From contig NW_005178992.1 in assembly GCF_000350225.1 (NCBI RefSeq), positions 494,733 to 558,732 of the forward strand: DNA of 64,000 bases. Direction: 5' to 3'. The stretch is from Chondrus crispus (taxonomy: Eukaryota > Rhodophyta > Florideophyceae > Gigartinales > Gigartinaceae). The notes under the pieces are model-generated. The model was given only the letters and a program-made list of their open reading frames with translations. It ran no database searches and was not told the origin of the DNA. The position numbers were made by a program, and so were the translations under genes. Shown piece by piece: positions 31,331 to 42,560 of the stretch; the first letter of the stretch is position 1; the number at the start of each line of letters is the position of its first letter.

Positions 31331-34277
31331 TGTGTGCAAAAGTACAATGAAGCGGCACAGGTCGACAGCTAACATTAGACGTGCTTTCAAAGGCCTGTCG
31401 CCATTGCGAAGTGGTCCGAAATACTGGGAGGGGAAGGCAGCGGAGCAGTATCGAATTTTTCGAGGAACGCCCGTGTGTGAGACAGCAACTCATGCTCGTG
31501 CGATGCCGTCGCGCTACGTTCAAGGTACCGATTTACTGTCTTTGGCTACACGCCAACCGTCACAAGTAGCAGATGCCCAGCACCTTGAACGAAATTTTCT
31601 TCGTGGTCTGGATTCTGATCTGCTCGAAGGGTATTCAACATTTTCTTTCCCACCTCTGCCAGGGCGACATGCATCTGAAAGGTGCCTGGATAAGAGAAAC
31701 CCACAAAAGAGTATCATCGATTCAAATGTTGTCGAAAACAGATCCGTGGATTCCGAGGAGATTTCATCCACGCCAGATGTTCGAGGAACGACGGAAGATA
31801 TGTCTCATGCCGAATACCAGTACAGTAATCAGAGATGTATAATGCGAAGCTGTCGGTATATAAGAGGCGACGGATACCAAGATATGCCAAGGAGCGTTTC
31901 TGCAGCCAGAAAGTTCAGATATGGCGCTAGGATGAGGTTCATTGATTGAGCTTCAAAACGAAAGGATTGGTTGGAGACCTTTGTGGAATTTGGAGTGACT
32001 GCGTCCCTCATGAAGAAAATTCTGTTGAACCTTGGCGATTCGATCTCATCTATAGCAGTGAAACGTAATTTGCTGAAGTATTCCGGGTTTGAAAGTGACA
32101 AGTACCGTTGTTGTCGGACGCACATGCTCCTCCATGCAGTGAGGGACCAAAGACCATCGTCTTTGACAAAGTCTTGTGGAATATGCGAGCAGCTTGGGAG
32201 GGATCCTGATTACTGTACATTCGAATATTTTTGGCTTCTACCAAGATTGCGCTCGTGGGTCATGAATCGCCAAACATGTCAATATCTTTACGATTACAGA
32301 AACAACAAAATTCAGGAAAGGGAAGACTTGGTGACCGGCGGTGGTCCTTGGCGATGTTATGAAGATTTTTTTGACAGGAAGCTCTACCACGAGATCATAG
32401 AAAGTTTCGGGGGGGAAGAAGCTACAATGTATGATATTTTCATCTCAATTTCATGCGATGGATTCCAGGCTTTTGAGAACAAAGCGTACGATTGCTGGCC
32501 AATTATCGCGCTGGTTCACAACATTCCGCCGAATATGCGCTTCCTGTTGAAGAACGTACTGCCTTTAGGATTTGTGAAGGGACCTGCCGAGCCTGTCCGA
32601 CTGGACACATTTTTCATTCCCTTTGTGAAGGAAATGATGGACATCAACAGAGACGGTGGAACTTCCTTGATGTTCTTCGACGGCCATGTTCGAAAAGTTT
32701 GCGTTCATTGTCTCTGGGGTACTGGTGATAGCCCGGCTGTCTCCAAAAAGGCCGGTTTAATGCGTTCGAATGGTAAGTCGCCATGCCGTGATTGTGGAAT
32801 TCAGGGGATTTGGGCAGCTACTTCGAGACACTATTATTTCCCATCTCAAATTAAGAGGGAGCGAGGTAAGCTTATTCGTCAATACAATATTGACGAGTTG
32901 CCGCATAGAAAACCGACGAAAATCAATGACATTCTGTGTATGCTGGAAGGAAGTTCTGATTTCACGCCAACTCAACAGAACGATATTTCGACAGAGACGG
33001 GTATCAAACGGAAAACTGTACTCCACGAGTTAACCACTTTTCGGTTGTTTGCCTCTCTCCCAATAGATGTAATGCATCTGTTCATGAACATTTCAAAAGA
33101 TTTGATGGAACTATGGAAAGGTCAGAACGTTCACTTGAATCGCCATAATATCGTTGATGAATTTGTCATCGGTAAGAAGCAATGGAACGATATCGATCAA
33201 TAAATAGCAGGCATTGGTAGAGGAACATCGTTAAGTACCTTTGGAAAATCTCCACGCTCGTCGCAACTGTACAACAGTTGGAAGGCAGCTGAATGTAAAG
33301 AATTCTTTGGTAGTTTCGGGCTGGTGGTATTGGATGGTTACCTTCGCCCAAGGTACATGAACGGGTTTAGACTGTTGGCATCGATGATTGAAATCAGTCG
33401 GCGGCCATTGTTGATGGAGGGAGACGTTGAAAAGCTTCACCGCTGCTGTAAGGAATTTGTGAAGCACTTCGAAAAAAATTATTTTTGTTTCGAAGAGCAT
33501 AGGCTCGGCCTTTGCAAGTCCACAATCCATGCAGTTCTACATCTGGCAGATACCGTGAAGAATTGTGGTCCGCTGGCCATTTGTAATCAGTTCTGGGTTG
33601 AAAGGTTTGCAGGATATGCAAAAGGAAGGCTCAGCGCCACAAAGCTTGCTGCTGAAGCACTTACAGAAAGCGCAAAGTTTGCAGAATCATACAAAATGCT
33701 TTATGTGAAACATTTTGTTTTGTCTGATGATGACAATGAGCGCTTTGTCAAATTAGGAGATCGTGATGCGCTTAAACCGCTTCCTCCAAAAGATATTGAG
33801 TCTTTGTGTGATCCTTTTCATACCCGAATGAGGACAATGAAACTTTTACAAATGTACATTGAGAGGTATAAGGAATGCAATGTGCAGCAGTCGGCAAAGG
33901 CCGTGGAGGGAAATGATTTGTTATGTTTTGGGAGACTTCGGGTGCCGTGCGGGGAGGGCGAGGAAGTTATTGGCGTGTGTAAAGCTCGGAGACATCAGCA
34001 AACTTTGTCAAGGGCCGACCACTATGTAGCAGCTGAATTTTCTCCAATAGATGGTGGTGAAATTCGGCCTGTCTACTATGGCCGGGTGATTAAGATTTTG
34101 GTTTATCATTTCTAAACATTGTCATGGGAAGACGCTCGAGTTATTGTTTCGGTTGATTGGGATGAGGGACTGAGGGTGACCAGCAAGGACCAGGTTATGT
34201 GTGTTGCACCAAATGAGAGGAATTCAGGAGAGCAACAGTGGAGGACGCCTCTGTCATACTCAATCAGATTGGCGTAG
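31331..34277 (+). pseudogene. CMC (CACTA/Tnp2-type) transposase with in-frame stops
   Basis: One plus-strand frame runs from about 31331 to a TAG at 34275-34277, interrupted by three in-frame stops (TGA 31947, TAA 33201, TAA 34113) but with no shift between them. It shows the Tnp2 family pattern: ISISCDGFQAFENKAYDCWP (first D), NIPPNMRFLLKNVLPLGFVK with GPAEPVRLDTFFIPFVKEM, GTGDSPAVSKKAGL (second D), CRDCGIQG, and LPIDVMHLFMNISKDLMELW. The C-terminal part has CKSTIHAVLHLADTVKNCGP, FWVERFAGYAKG and WEDARVIVSVDWDEGLRV. The protein would cut CACTA-type ends. As it stands it cannot be translated in full without readthrough, so it is a recent pseudogene. Confidence 0.82.
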
Positions 34278-34614
34278 TGCAGCACCGGGATCCATTATCA
34301 CGAACGATCAAGACGTATTTCTTGGACCCGCAGCGTGATGCAAACGGCCTTCTTGACCCGTACGCATGCTCGCCAGACGGCGTTAACCGTACCTTGCAAG
34401 CAGTTAGATAACGATGCATAGTAAACTGGACGTGACCACGAACGAGGTGGGTATTGCCACAACCAGATAACAATTACAGCTTACAGTACTAAAAATGACA
34501 ATTAATGCATTGCTGGTCATTTGCGAAGGGCGAAAGTGAGCCATTCAAATAACTGGGATAGAGGCATCCAGGGCGACACTCTCTTCAAAGGAAAAAGTAC
34601 ATCTATTGGTTCAA
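34278..34614. other. 3' flank of the CMC transposase
   Basis: No gene is seen. Probable subterminal, non-coding part of the transposon. Confidence 0.3.
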
Positions 34615-34905
34615 GAGTGGTTCATTTGGAGCACTTGAGGAACATTAGTCTCACTAGTGGAGGTTTCTGACGGCATCAGCGGAGGACATTTGGAGCATTT
34701 CCGCTAACCGGTAAACTGGTATACAAATCAGCTTTATCAGCGCTTATGCTCCACTCTCGCCCTCCAATGAAATCCCTCAAATCCTCCATGTAGCGTCCAA
34801 TGCTCCGCCCCTCACCTCCCTCAATCATCCATTGATGCTCCTTCTGACAAAAATAGTTGATTTCCCAGTGCTCCACTAATGCTCCACTAGTACTCCCAGG
34901 TGTTT
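34615..34905. repeat. TGCTCC/GGAGCA subterminal repeat cluster
   Basis: At least five TGCTCC motifs and two inverted GGAGCA motifs lie within 290 bases, including GTGCTCCACTAATGCTCCACT at the right and CTCACTAGTGGAGG at the left. Clustered short motifs in both orientations next to a CMC transposase are what CACTA subterminal binding sites look like. No matching left end was found, so the element boundaries stay open. Confidence 0.5.
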
Positions 34906-35128
34906 ACTAGGGGGAGAAGCGGCCTTCCCTTCGGTAAACGATTCGGGACTGCGGAGCTCCAACTGAAACAGAAGTGACCGGACTCACCTAGGGACATCGT
35001 TTGAAGTGTGTAAAAATGCAACTTACGCGATTCTAGCCTAAAAAACCGTTCGACCTGACAAAATACGTTGACTTTACTTTCCTACAAACGGTTGTTTTGA
35101 CCACGAAACAACCGTTTTTTGGCATATA

Positions 35129-35311
35129 CCAAGTGCCCATGGTTCGGAACCATGGGCAATTTCAGCTGCGAAAATTTTTCGAAAAAATTAAACGGGAGTG
35201 CCCGTGGTTCCGAACAATGGGCGGTTTCAGCTGCGAAAAAATTTCGAAAAAAGTAAATTTAAATGCCCATGGTTCCGAACCATGGGCATTCCCGACGGTC
35301 TGCACGTCCGA
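35129..35311. repeat. Cluster of three 25-bp palindromes
   Basis: Three copies of the palindrome TGCCCATGGTT/AACCATGGGCA, one imperfect, are spaced about 75 bases apart by a conserved spacer (TTTCAGCTGCGAAAAAATTT). Each could form a perfect hairpin. A related cluster is at 37245-37365. Confidence 0.85.
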
Positions 35312-35479
35312 CCAATATGGCCAAAACGTTTGAAACGGTTCTGGTGCAATATAAATGACTACTACTTCTGTGTGCCGTTGGTATACGAGGAGAAATGAAG
35401 TTTACAAGAAGTTTGTTAAAAGGAGACATACGTTTTTAAGTAGAAACTGGTTTTATTGCGGAAATATCAAAGTGGACAC

Positions 35480-35953
35480 TTATTCCTCGTCGTCGCTTCC
35501 TTCGCTATTGTTAACAAGTTTGTCATCGTCTCCATCAACGCCACCCCCTGATTCCCGATCATCGCCACTATCCTGACTATTTTCATCGCTTCCATCTTGA
35601 GCTCCGGGGTTTTCTTCAGCACTGCTATTTGGGTTTGAGGTAGCCTCGAATTCATTTGAGTCTTCAAACCTCGGCACAATTCCAAAAGAGAAGAAAACAG
35701 AATCCGGGAGCTTCTTTCCTTCCGGGTCAAAGTACAGATGGTAGCGGAGGTTAGTCTCATCGTTGAACTGTTTCTCGTACCCAGCACCAGCATCAGTGCT
35801 ATACCCATGACCGAACAAGACGGATATGGGTCGGACAATTATTTTTCTCAGCTTCAATGCGTTTCCAAAGCTGATGAGATCCTTCAGCGGGTTGAAGACG
35901 AAGTTATGGGAGTAGTTCGACACCCATAAAGGGAATGGTTTTGCCCCACTCAC
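35480..35953 (-). CDS. Hypothetical acidic-tailed protein
   Basis: Frame of about 157 residues with an ordered N-terminal part (FPLWVSNYSHNFVFNPLKDL; LRKIIVRPISVLFGHGYS; TNLRYHLYFDPEGKKLPDSV) and a Glu/Asp/Ser-rich tail ending EGSDDEE. No ATG opens it. An adjacent frame starting MTFKCLIEASVVAVQGIS at about 36014 probably supplies the start after a one-base frame difference or splice. No family is recognised. It lies between the two palindrome clusters. Confidence 0.4.
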   Translation of the reverse strand: MSGAKPFPLWVSNYSHNFVFNPLKDLISFGNALKLRKIIVRPISVLFGHGYSTDAGAGYEKQFNDETNLRYHLYFDPEGKKLPDSVFFSFGIVPRFEDSNEFEATSNPNSSAEENPGAQDGSDENSQDSGDDRESGGGVDGDDDKLVNNSEGSDDEE

Positions 35954-36014
35954 GATAACGAAATACCCTGGACTGCGACCACGCTTGCTTCAATGAGGCA
36001 CTTGAAAGTCATTG

Positions 36015-37244
36015 TGCGGCGTTTGGCGAGGGCAATCCTTCCCAGTGAGAAGGAAACGACCCCCTGAGCGTGCGGTCCAGATCTTCTTCTCCTCACTGTT
36101 CCTGATACCAAGAGATGATTGACTCCAATACGGAAAAACGATTGAGACGGGGAAACAAGAATGTAATGGAAAAGGAAGGTGATCGGTAAAGGGAATGAGG
36201 GAATAGAAACGGATAAAGAGAGGAGTCGCGGAAGGACAGTTGACAAAGGGGGAAAGAGATAAATCAGGAGCAATGAAGAGAGAAAAGTGGAAACAAGACG
36301 AGTAGATTAGACGAAGATGGGGTAGAGGAAGTAATAAACTCAATAGCCCAACACTTTTATATAGGATAGTAACCTGCCAAATGATGAGAACGTTGGTTTT
36401 AGACGAAGGAGATGGTTTCCATGTCACTTGGACAAAATAAGACTGATTTCACCTTTCAAAACCCTGTAAAGTACCTTGCTTATGTGTTAATTTGCCACAT
36501 ACAGAGGCCGTCTTTCCACTTGCGGTCCGCGAAGCGACCGAATTTAGTTTGAAATTATAGCATTTTTTCACCTTTTTATTTTACTGAAATAAATTAATGA
36601 AAGTCCATCATTATTGAGTGCCATACCAATTCGTATACGGAGGCATACCGTTCCGAAGCGCCTCCTCAGCAACCCCCAGGTAGTGACCGTTAGAATTTTT
36701 ACAGAAGTGGTCGTCGCGCTAGAGCGTGGTGTGCGTCGATAGTCGCGGCCATTAGAGCTTTTGCTCACGTGGTGTTCCCGCAAGAGCGTAGTATGTAGTT
36801 TTGAACTCCTCAGTTTAAGCACATTTTACAAGAGCGGTGTATTTGTACAGAAGAGATTAGGTGCCGGAACCAAGTGGCTCGATTTACGTGATTGATCATA
36901 TCAGCAATAACATATTGAATGTATGCGCAACAACCTGTGTAAACAAAGTAGAGATATATCCTACCATTTTTCCAATTCTGTTTATCCCATATCAACATAC
37001 AATGAGTCCTATGCATTCTGTTGATACTATAAGAAGGCTCCAGCTTCACTCATGCACGATTGGTGAATTTTTGTTATCATCGAGAACGCTTTTTGTTAAC
37101 AACGATTAGCAAACAACTCCGGGAAGGTACGTTTACTTCTTTCTTCTATGACTGAGGCAGCCAAGATGATGATCTGTAAAACACCTGCACTTTAATTCAA
37201 CGAATAAGCCAAGTCAGAAAACTGCTCGGACAGCCAGACCCCCG
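36015..37244. other. AT-rich non-coding region
   Basis: Purine-rich on the plus strand at 36150-36330, then AT-rich. Several short frames on both strands have no coding character. Nothing else is recognised. Confidence 0.35.
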
Positions 37245-37365
37245 GGAGTGCCCATGGATCGGAACCATGGGCACTCCCGTTTAATTTTTTCGAAATTTTT
37301 TCGCAGCTGAAAGTGCCCATGGTTCCGAATCATGGGCACTCCCGACAGTCTGGTCGTCCGACCAA
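37245..37365. repeat. Second palindrome cluster
   Basis: Two palindromes of the TGCCCATGG...CCATGGGCA type, separated by the same spacer as at 35129 but on the opposite strand. The final palindrome is followed by TCCCGAC.GTCTG..CGTCCGACC, as it is near 35311. It lies about 110 bp upstream of the next ORF. Confidence 0.85.
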
Positions 37366-37473
37366 AAAAAAATTCTCAAAGCCTGATCATTCCCTAACAA
37401 TTTCTCACATAACTTCTCACCTTCTCACTCATTTCTCAACGTCACGACAGACAAACGACTACTCCCATTCGAA

Positions 37474-38337
37474 CATGACTTCACGGCCCAAGGAAGGGAA
37501 GACATCGGCATTTGCCACAACCCTGCTCACTCTGTTTGTCCACCTTCTACAAACAGACACATTCAAAGCAGCATTCCAGCTGGATTCTTCTAGCACGTCC
37601 AACATACTCAAATGGATCATGGATCAAGATACCGACGAGCCGCAAAAGATCAAGGACTTGATGCTAAAGAAGCACGGCGAGCGCAAAATCCCTCGTCGTT
37701 TCGATCTATGTTCAAAACCGGACCGGTGGCGCTCCGAGAGCTCGGCACCGAGCAGATCAAACAGGTGTTCAAGGTTGCCGTCTCTCTTGTAATGTATGGA
37801 GAGAAGGACAAACGCGTGCTGGAAATGTACCGCCTGCTCTTGGCTTCCGGCCAGCTCGGCCCAAGCCTCCTTGTCAGCACTAAATATGTTCCCTCCAAGT
37901 GCAACAAGTACGTCGTGCAACAGGATTCGAAGTTTCGGACCAAGGTTTCCAGACCCTTCGAAGTTCTGATTCACTTTCACGCATTACACGTCTGCGTCGC
38001 TGCCGCGAAGAAAAGGTCTGGGAAGACCGAGAGATGTGGCTTCAAGGTTGATACGCCCAGTGGGAATCGCATGGGCTTCGGGGTTCAGCTCATTGTCAAC
38101 GCGTGGACATCTCTAGCAAAAAGGATCGGCCTGGATTGCTGCGAAAATCTTGTCTCTCCGTACCTGTTCTTCGAAAAGGAGAAAGGAGAGTTCAAGCCTC
38201 TCGAAAGGAGAGAAGATGGTTTCGCCCCGATCACACACAAAGAGACTTTTCAAACTAATGACGGGCCCGCCACACAAGTTCAGCATGTCGATCCTGTCGC
38301 CTGGGAGAGGAGCATTAGGGGATATTTCCTTTTATAA
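37474..38337 (+). CDS. Hypothetical protein over two overlapping frames
   Basis: ATG at 37474 (MTSRPKEGKTSAFATTLLTL) opens a frame that shows coding character to about 37700. A second frame, open from 37612, then reads VALRELGTEQIKQVFKVAVS, LEMYRLLLASGQLGPSLLVS, and GFGVQLIVNAWTSLAKRIGL, and ends GYFLL at 38337. One frame change would be needed to read both. The protein would be about 285 residues and largely helical. No family is recognised. It starts just after the palindrome cluster and ends just before the minisatellite. Confidence 0.45.
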
Positions 38338-38375
38338 TATAGAGATTGGGATTTAGGAGTAGGATGGTTTTTGTA

Positions 38376-38890
38376 CTTTAGGGGGTTTAGGGGATTTAGG
38401 GGATTAGGGGATTTAGGGGATTTAGGGGAGTAGGGCGTATATATTATATATTAGGAATTTAGGGGGTTAGGAAGGTAGGTTGTTTAGGAGGGTATTGTGG
38501 GTTAGGAGGGTATTGTGGGTTTGGTGGGTTCGGTGGGTTAGGAGGGTATTGTGGGTTAGGTGGATTAGAAGGATTATGTGAGTTAGGTGGATTAAGGGGT
38601 TTAGGTGGTTTAGGTGGACTAGGTGGATTAGGTGGTTTAGGTGGTTTAGGTTGAGATTGGGTTTAGGTGGTTTTGCAGGTGTAGCAGGTTTAGGTGGTTT
38701 AGCAGGTTTAGGTTGGGATTGGGTGTAGGTGGTTTAGGGGTTTAGGTTGGGATTTGGTTTAGCAGGTTTAGCAAGTGTAGCACGGGTAAGTGGATTATCA
38801 GGTTTAGGTTGACCGTGGGTTTAGGTGGTTTAGGTGGTTTAGGTGGTTTAGGTTGAGATTGGGTTTAGGTGGTTTAGGTGGATTAGGTTG
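38376..38890. repeat. Telomere-like minisatellite (GGTTTAGGT / GGGATTTAG)
   Basis: About 500 bases of degenerate 8-10-bp units built on TTAGG (GGGGATTTAG, GGTGGTTTAG, GGTTGAGATT). G-rich on the plus strand throughout. It resembles a decayed or variant telomere repeat inside the chromosome. Confidence 0.85.
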
Positions 38891-38965
38891 GCTAATCGTC
38901 TATATTAAATACCCACCGAGAGATGTAAATTTTCAGATCCAACCAAAACAGCATTTTTCGGTCCC

Positions 38966-39033
38966 AGTGTCCCAGTTGTCCGAGTCAGTCTCTGAGTGTC
39001 AGCATGTCCGAGTTCGATTCCTGGTGGGGGCTC
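38966..39033 (+). other. tRNA-like sequence (possible SINE head or tRNA relic)
   Basis: Contains a good Pol III B-box (GAGTTCGATTCCTGG) and, about 45 bases upstream, an A-box-like TTGTCCGAGTCAG as in type II tRNAs. Acceptor and T stems pair only partly, so a functional tRNA is unlikely. Confidence 0.35.
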
Positions 39034-41318
39034 TGTAAGCAGCAAGTTGACTGACTGAGCGAAATGCCACGTAAGACGGTGTGGCTTAGAGTAAGCTTTT
39101 CTTCTGTAAAGTGCGCAGATGTTGTTTTGTCATAGTTTCTGACGGCGTTACGAAATTTTCGAATTTCTACTGTAAGATCAACTGGAAGCAACGTTTGATG
39201 CGCAGTTTACACCATTGCGAAAAGGTCGAAAACAAGCCGGTACGGTGTGGTCCGATTTCCGTTTCAATCCTCAATTTCTGTTTTTTTTATTTTTTTGGGT
39301 CTACAGTACCACCGCCGCCGCCGCCGCCCGTCCCCGTCCTGTCATCATCACACATCATCACCGTCGTCCCTTCTTCCATCTTTTCTTCCCACCGTCCCTT
39401 CCCCTTCCAGTTCAACCCCCTCCCCATCTCTGCAACATGCTGCTACTTACTATCTGTTCTGTTCCCCGCTCGCAATCGTGTGCACCAGGATCACCTCTTC
39501 CCCGACGAATAATCGGGCATACGCGCCACGCCGCGTGAGTGAGTGAGCGTGCGTGTGAGAAGTGAACCGCCTGCACTCTTCTCAAAACTGCTCCCGCCTT
39601 CATCGCACCGTCGATGCTTCGCTCCCGCGCGACAGCGTTACCGATGTCGGATGACTCTGGGCTGTGAGCTTTTGGATTGCCTCTATATTTTGTTCGCGAT
39701 GGATTTCGCGATTTTCCCGAGTTGATGACATCTTCTAATTCTTCTTTGTCTGTATCCTTCTTTTCTTCCTCCCCTGCTGCGCACCCACAGCAGTCTCTGC
39801 GCACCCCTTCACCACGCCGTGTGCGACGCATGAGCTGCATTAGCTATCAAAAAGTGATTCTTTCCGTCTGTTTCGCTACGTCCTACGTCCACAGTATGTA
39901 TGTACTACTCAAAGTAGGCCGAAATCAGATTCCGGATACTGAGTGTGTCTTTGTCGTCGCCACTGTAGATTGGCAGGGCGACGTCGGGTTGCGATGGAAA
40001 GATTTTCTCATTCGTCATGCATCACAAGGGGAGCGCTCTCAAGAAAATCACATGCTGACTATGGCGGTGCACAAAATTTAACGGGTAGTTTGGTTCAGCG
40101 TTCGTGAGGCATGCTGCCTTGGATTCAATCCGCAAGGCAAAAAACTTTCGCATGCGCCAGCACATGGCGGAATATGCAGCGATGATTGTGCCTTCGTATC
40201 TTGCAACTGAATCAAAGGGCAAAATGTGGCATAGAACAGATGTTATGGAGAAAAGGCGGAAGAAGAGAAATTTTGTTCTACGAGGAGCTACGATCACGGT
40301 TGTCCAGTGGAGCATGCCCCATCTTCTCGACAGTAGACCATCGATATCTCCTTCATTGACAGTTCCGACGCCATAGTAGGTTTTCGGGGTGGGGACGTCA
40401 GCCAACGATCCCATGGTTCATTGCACATTGCAACCACCAACCCTCTCAAGGGTTTCGGAAGAATGCCGCGGTGTTGATCCGGGCTTCATTAATCTGCAGC
40501 CTGTACACAGCCCTGGTACCGCTATGCTGCCGCATCGCGAGAGTAGAGATAAATAGGATCATTGCAGTGGATACATGTAAGAGCCTTCTGTGGCGTGGTA
40601 CTGGACAGCTTTGTACCGTAAGCTTTGATACACAGGTGGCGGTTGGGAAGAAGCGAGCCTATAACGGACGTGGCACGGGCGAGGATCGAGGCGTGGCAAT
40701 GGAGACTGAATTTCAGAAGTGGTCCCCGGTGTGCTTTCCGAGCATGGAAACCACGGATTGCATCCCCGGATTGCAACCGGGGATTTCCACTGCTGACAGC
40801 GTAGCGTGGTGTGGCGCACAATCGATGATACTTCGAGAATCATCGGGGGTTGTCCTTTCAATGCTGGAATAATCCCAGCGCAGTCCATCGGGAGGCGGCG
40901 GTGGGGGGGGGGGGAAGGAAATGGGCGATGCAACGTCGTGGCTCGTGTCCAACGTGCGATTTTCTGTCGTATGTCTTGCTGGAAGAGAAGCAGATGTCAT
41001 AAAGACATTAACGGGGACCGAATGCAGCTAGGTCGAAAGCAATACCAAAGTGGAATGAAAGATACAGATGGTCAAGGCGCGGCTGAGTGAGGATTGGTGC
41101 GACACAGCCAAGAATACTTACTAGAAAGAATAGGTGACGAGGATGTGTTTTTCTTCGGCATTCACTTTTGTAGCAGCCGCCCCGCGGGGATTTATCTCTT
41201 GAGGCAAGACACGTGAGGGGGTGGAATACGCACAAGGAGCGGGGGTGTCTTGGGTATGTGGCCGCGTCTCTGGCAGCAGCTTGTTCGACAGAGCGCATTC
41301 TTGACGAGACATCACACG
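39034..41318. other. Region with weak ORFs only
   Basis: 39300-39430 holds CCGCCG and pyrimidine-rich tracts. A plus-strand frame (39724-40081, MTSSNSSLSVSFFSSSPAAH ... VFVVATVDWQGDVGLRWKDF) and one at about 40089-40376 (ALDSIRKAKNFRMRQHMAEY) look partly coding and may be pieces of one broken gene. No family is recognised. 40400-41318 shows nothing supported. Confidence 0.3.
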
Positions 41319-41752
41319 TTTACTCGTGAATGTCGGGAAAAATTGGATCTCTAATCAAATCTTGTGTGCTCTTGCGTCGATCGGACAAGCATATGTGTAA
41401 TTGTACACCGCTAGGGAAGCGGAAGACCGTGTGCCCTGAGAAGACGCCCTGCACTGTGTGGGGGACAGTTTGCCTTCTTTGGGCTGAGATATCGCATGCG
41501 ACGTTGTGGTCTGGGACGAGCCGATCTGCAGGTGGCATCAGCCTTATGCCCTTCGCAATGAATACGAAGGAAAGTGCGAAGGTTTTTTTTGAGAGGGGGG
41601 GGAGCATCATCGTCAGGACGACAGTCGACAGTAGGGGAGCCATGAAAAGCTTCAGGACAAGCATCGCACATAAGGCTACGCAAGGGAAGAGTTTGCGCGA
41701 AGGCGAGAGGACGAGTCTGAGGCTGTCCTGGTTCAGTTGGAGACTACAGTAG
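41319..41752 (+). other. Sequence sharing a segment with 48473-48545
   Basis: The first 50 bases (ACGTTTACTCGTGAATGTCG, then GGAAAAATTGGATCTCTAAT) closely match a segment near 48473. In one frame both read DITRLL/EITRLI then GKNWISN. This suggests two dispersed copies of one repeat or gene. The rest is open in one frame but not recognised. Confidence 0.4.
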
Positions 41753-42099
41753 ACTCAAGAGCTTCATGGTCCACTCCAAGCGCACTGGCCTCGCCGTAGA
41801 AGATGTCGCCACTGCGTTGTGGAGGCGCAGCGCCGAGCCCGTCATTGCGCTGGGTGTCAGGGGGCCAGCAAAGAGAGTTGGGGACGTTGAGGGCGTGTAT
41901 ATATATGAGGACGGATAAGCTTGTCAGGTTGGATGATTTGATCACAAGGGAACTGCCAGGAGGAGGGGGAGGGGTCACCGAGGCGGCGGGTTGGGTTGCG
42001 TTGGACGAAGAGCAAGTGGTGGGGGAGAATGGGAGATCAGGTGGAAGGGCAGCGCGGCGAAGAGGCTTTCAGAAGGGTACGTCCACTATCACTTGTTTT

Positions 42100-42560
42100 C
42101 TTCGCGATATTTTCCTGTCGGATGACCGCCGAACTGACATGGTCATCAAATGTAATTTTCGACAATTCGGCAGAATCCAAGCAGAGTTTGATGCTTTTGT
42201 GAAGACAGTTGAAGATGTCATGGCTGATGCAGAAATGGAGTCTGCGAGCGTTGACGCGGTTTTGCGGGACATTGCGGCGATGAAAACGATTGATCCTGTT
42301 CTTCTTCTTGCCCAACTAGTGGTCCTAATTTGCAGCAGCATGGTTCACGAAAACGCAGGAGCATCGGGGCGTACTGAAATACTGTATCACACGACACGGC
42401 TGATCTATGCCATATGCTATCAAGAAACACATTTCGGAATTGAGGCTTACTATGGCCAAATCCTAGCGCCGTTTCTAACGTGCCTACTCGGACGTCGGTT
42501 GGGGAGACGGGATCATTGGCCTCGCGGCGACGTACTTGGAGACAGAGTGAGTGGGGGTGG
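42100..42560 (+). pseudogene. TAF6-like HEAT-domain fragment
   Basis: The plus-strand frame reads VLLLAQLVVLICSSMVHENA, then ILYHTTRLIYAICYQETHFG, then IEAYYGQILAPFLTCLLGRR, LGRRDHW. TAF6, a TFIID/SAGA subunit, has at this place the pattern 'L.P....Fi...v......l....r.v.al..np...le.Y...l.P...TCl..k.lg...HWalR'. The match ends abruptly after HW, where the family continues 'alRd.aa.l'; the sequence then becomes GC-rich. The histone-fold N-terminus is not present. It is therefore a gene fragment with no intact context. Confidence 0.58.

Noticed and set aside
35129-35311. Regularly spaced palindromes as a CRISPR array
   Set aside because: The spacers are alike rather than unique, only three units exist, the genome is eukaryotic, and a second inverted cluster occurs elsewhere.
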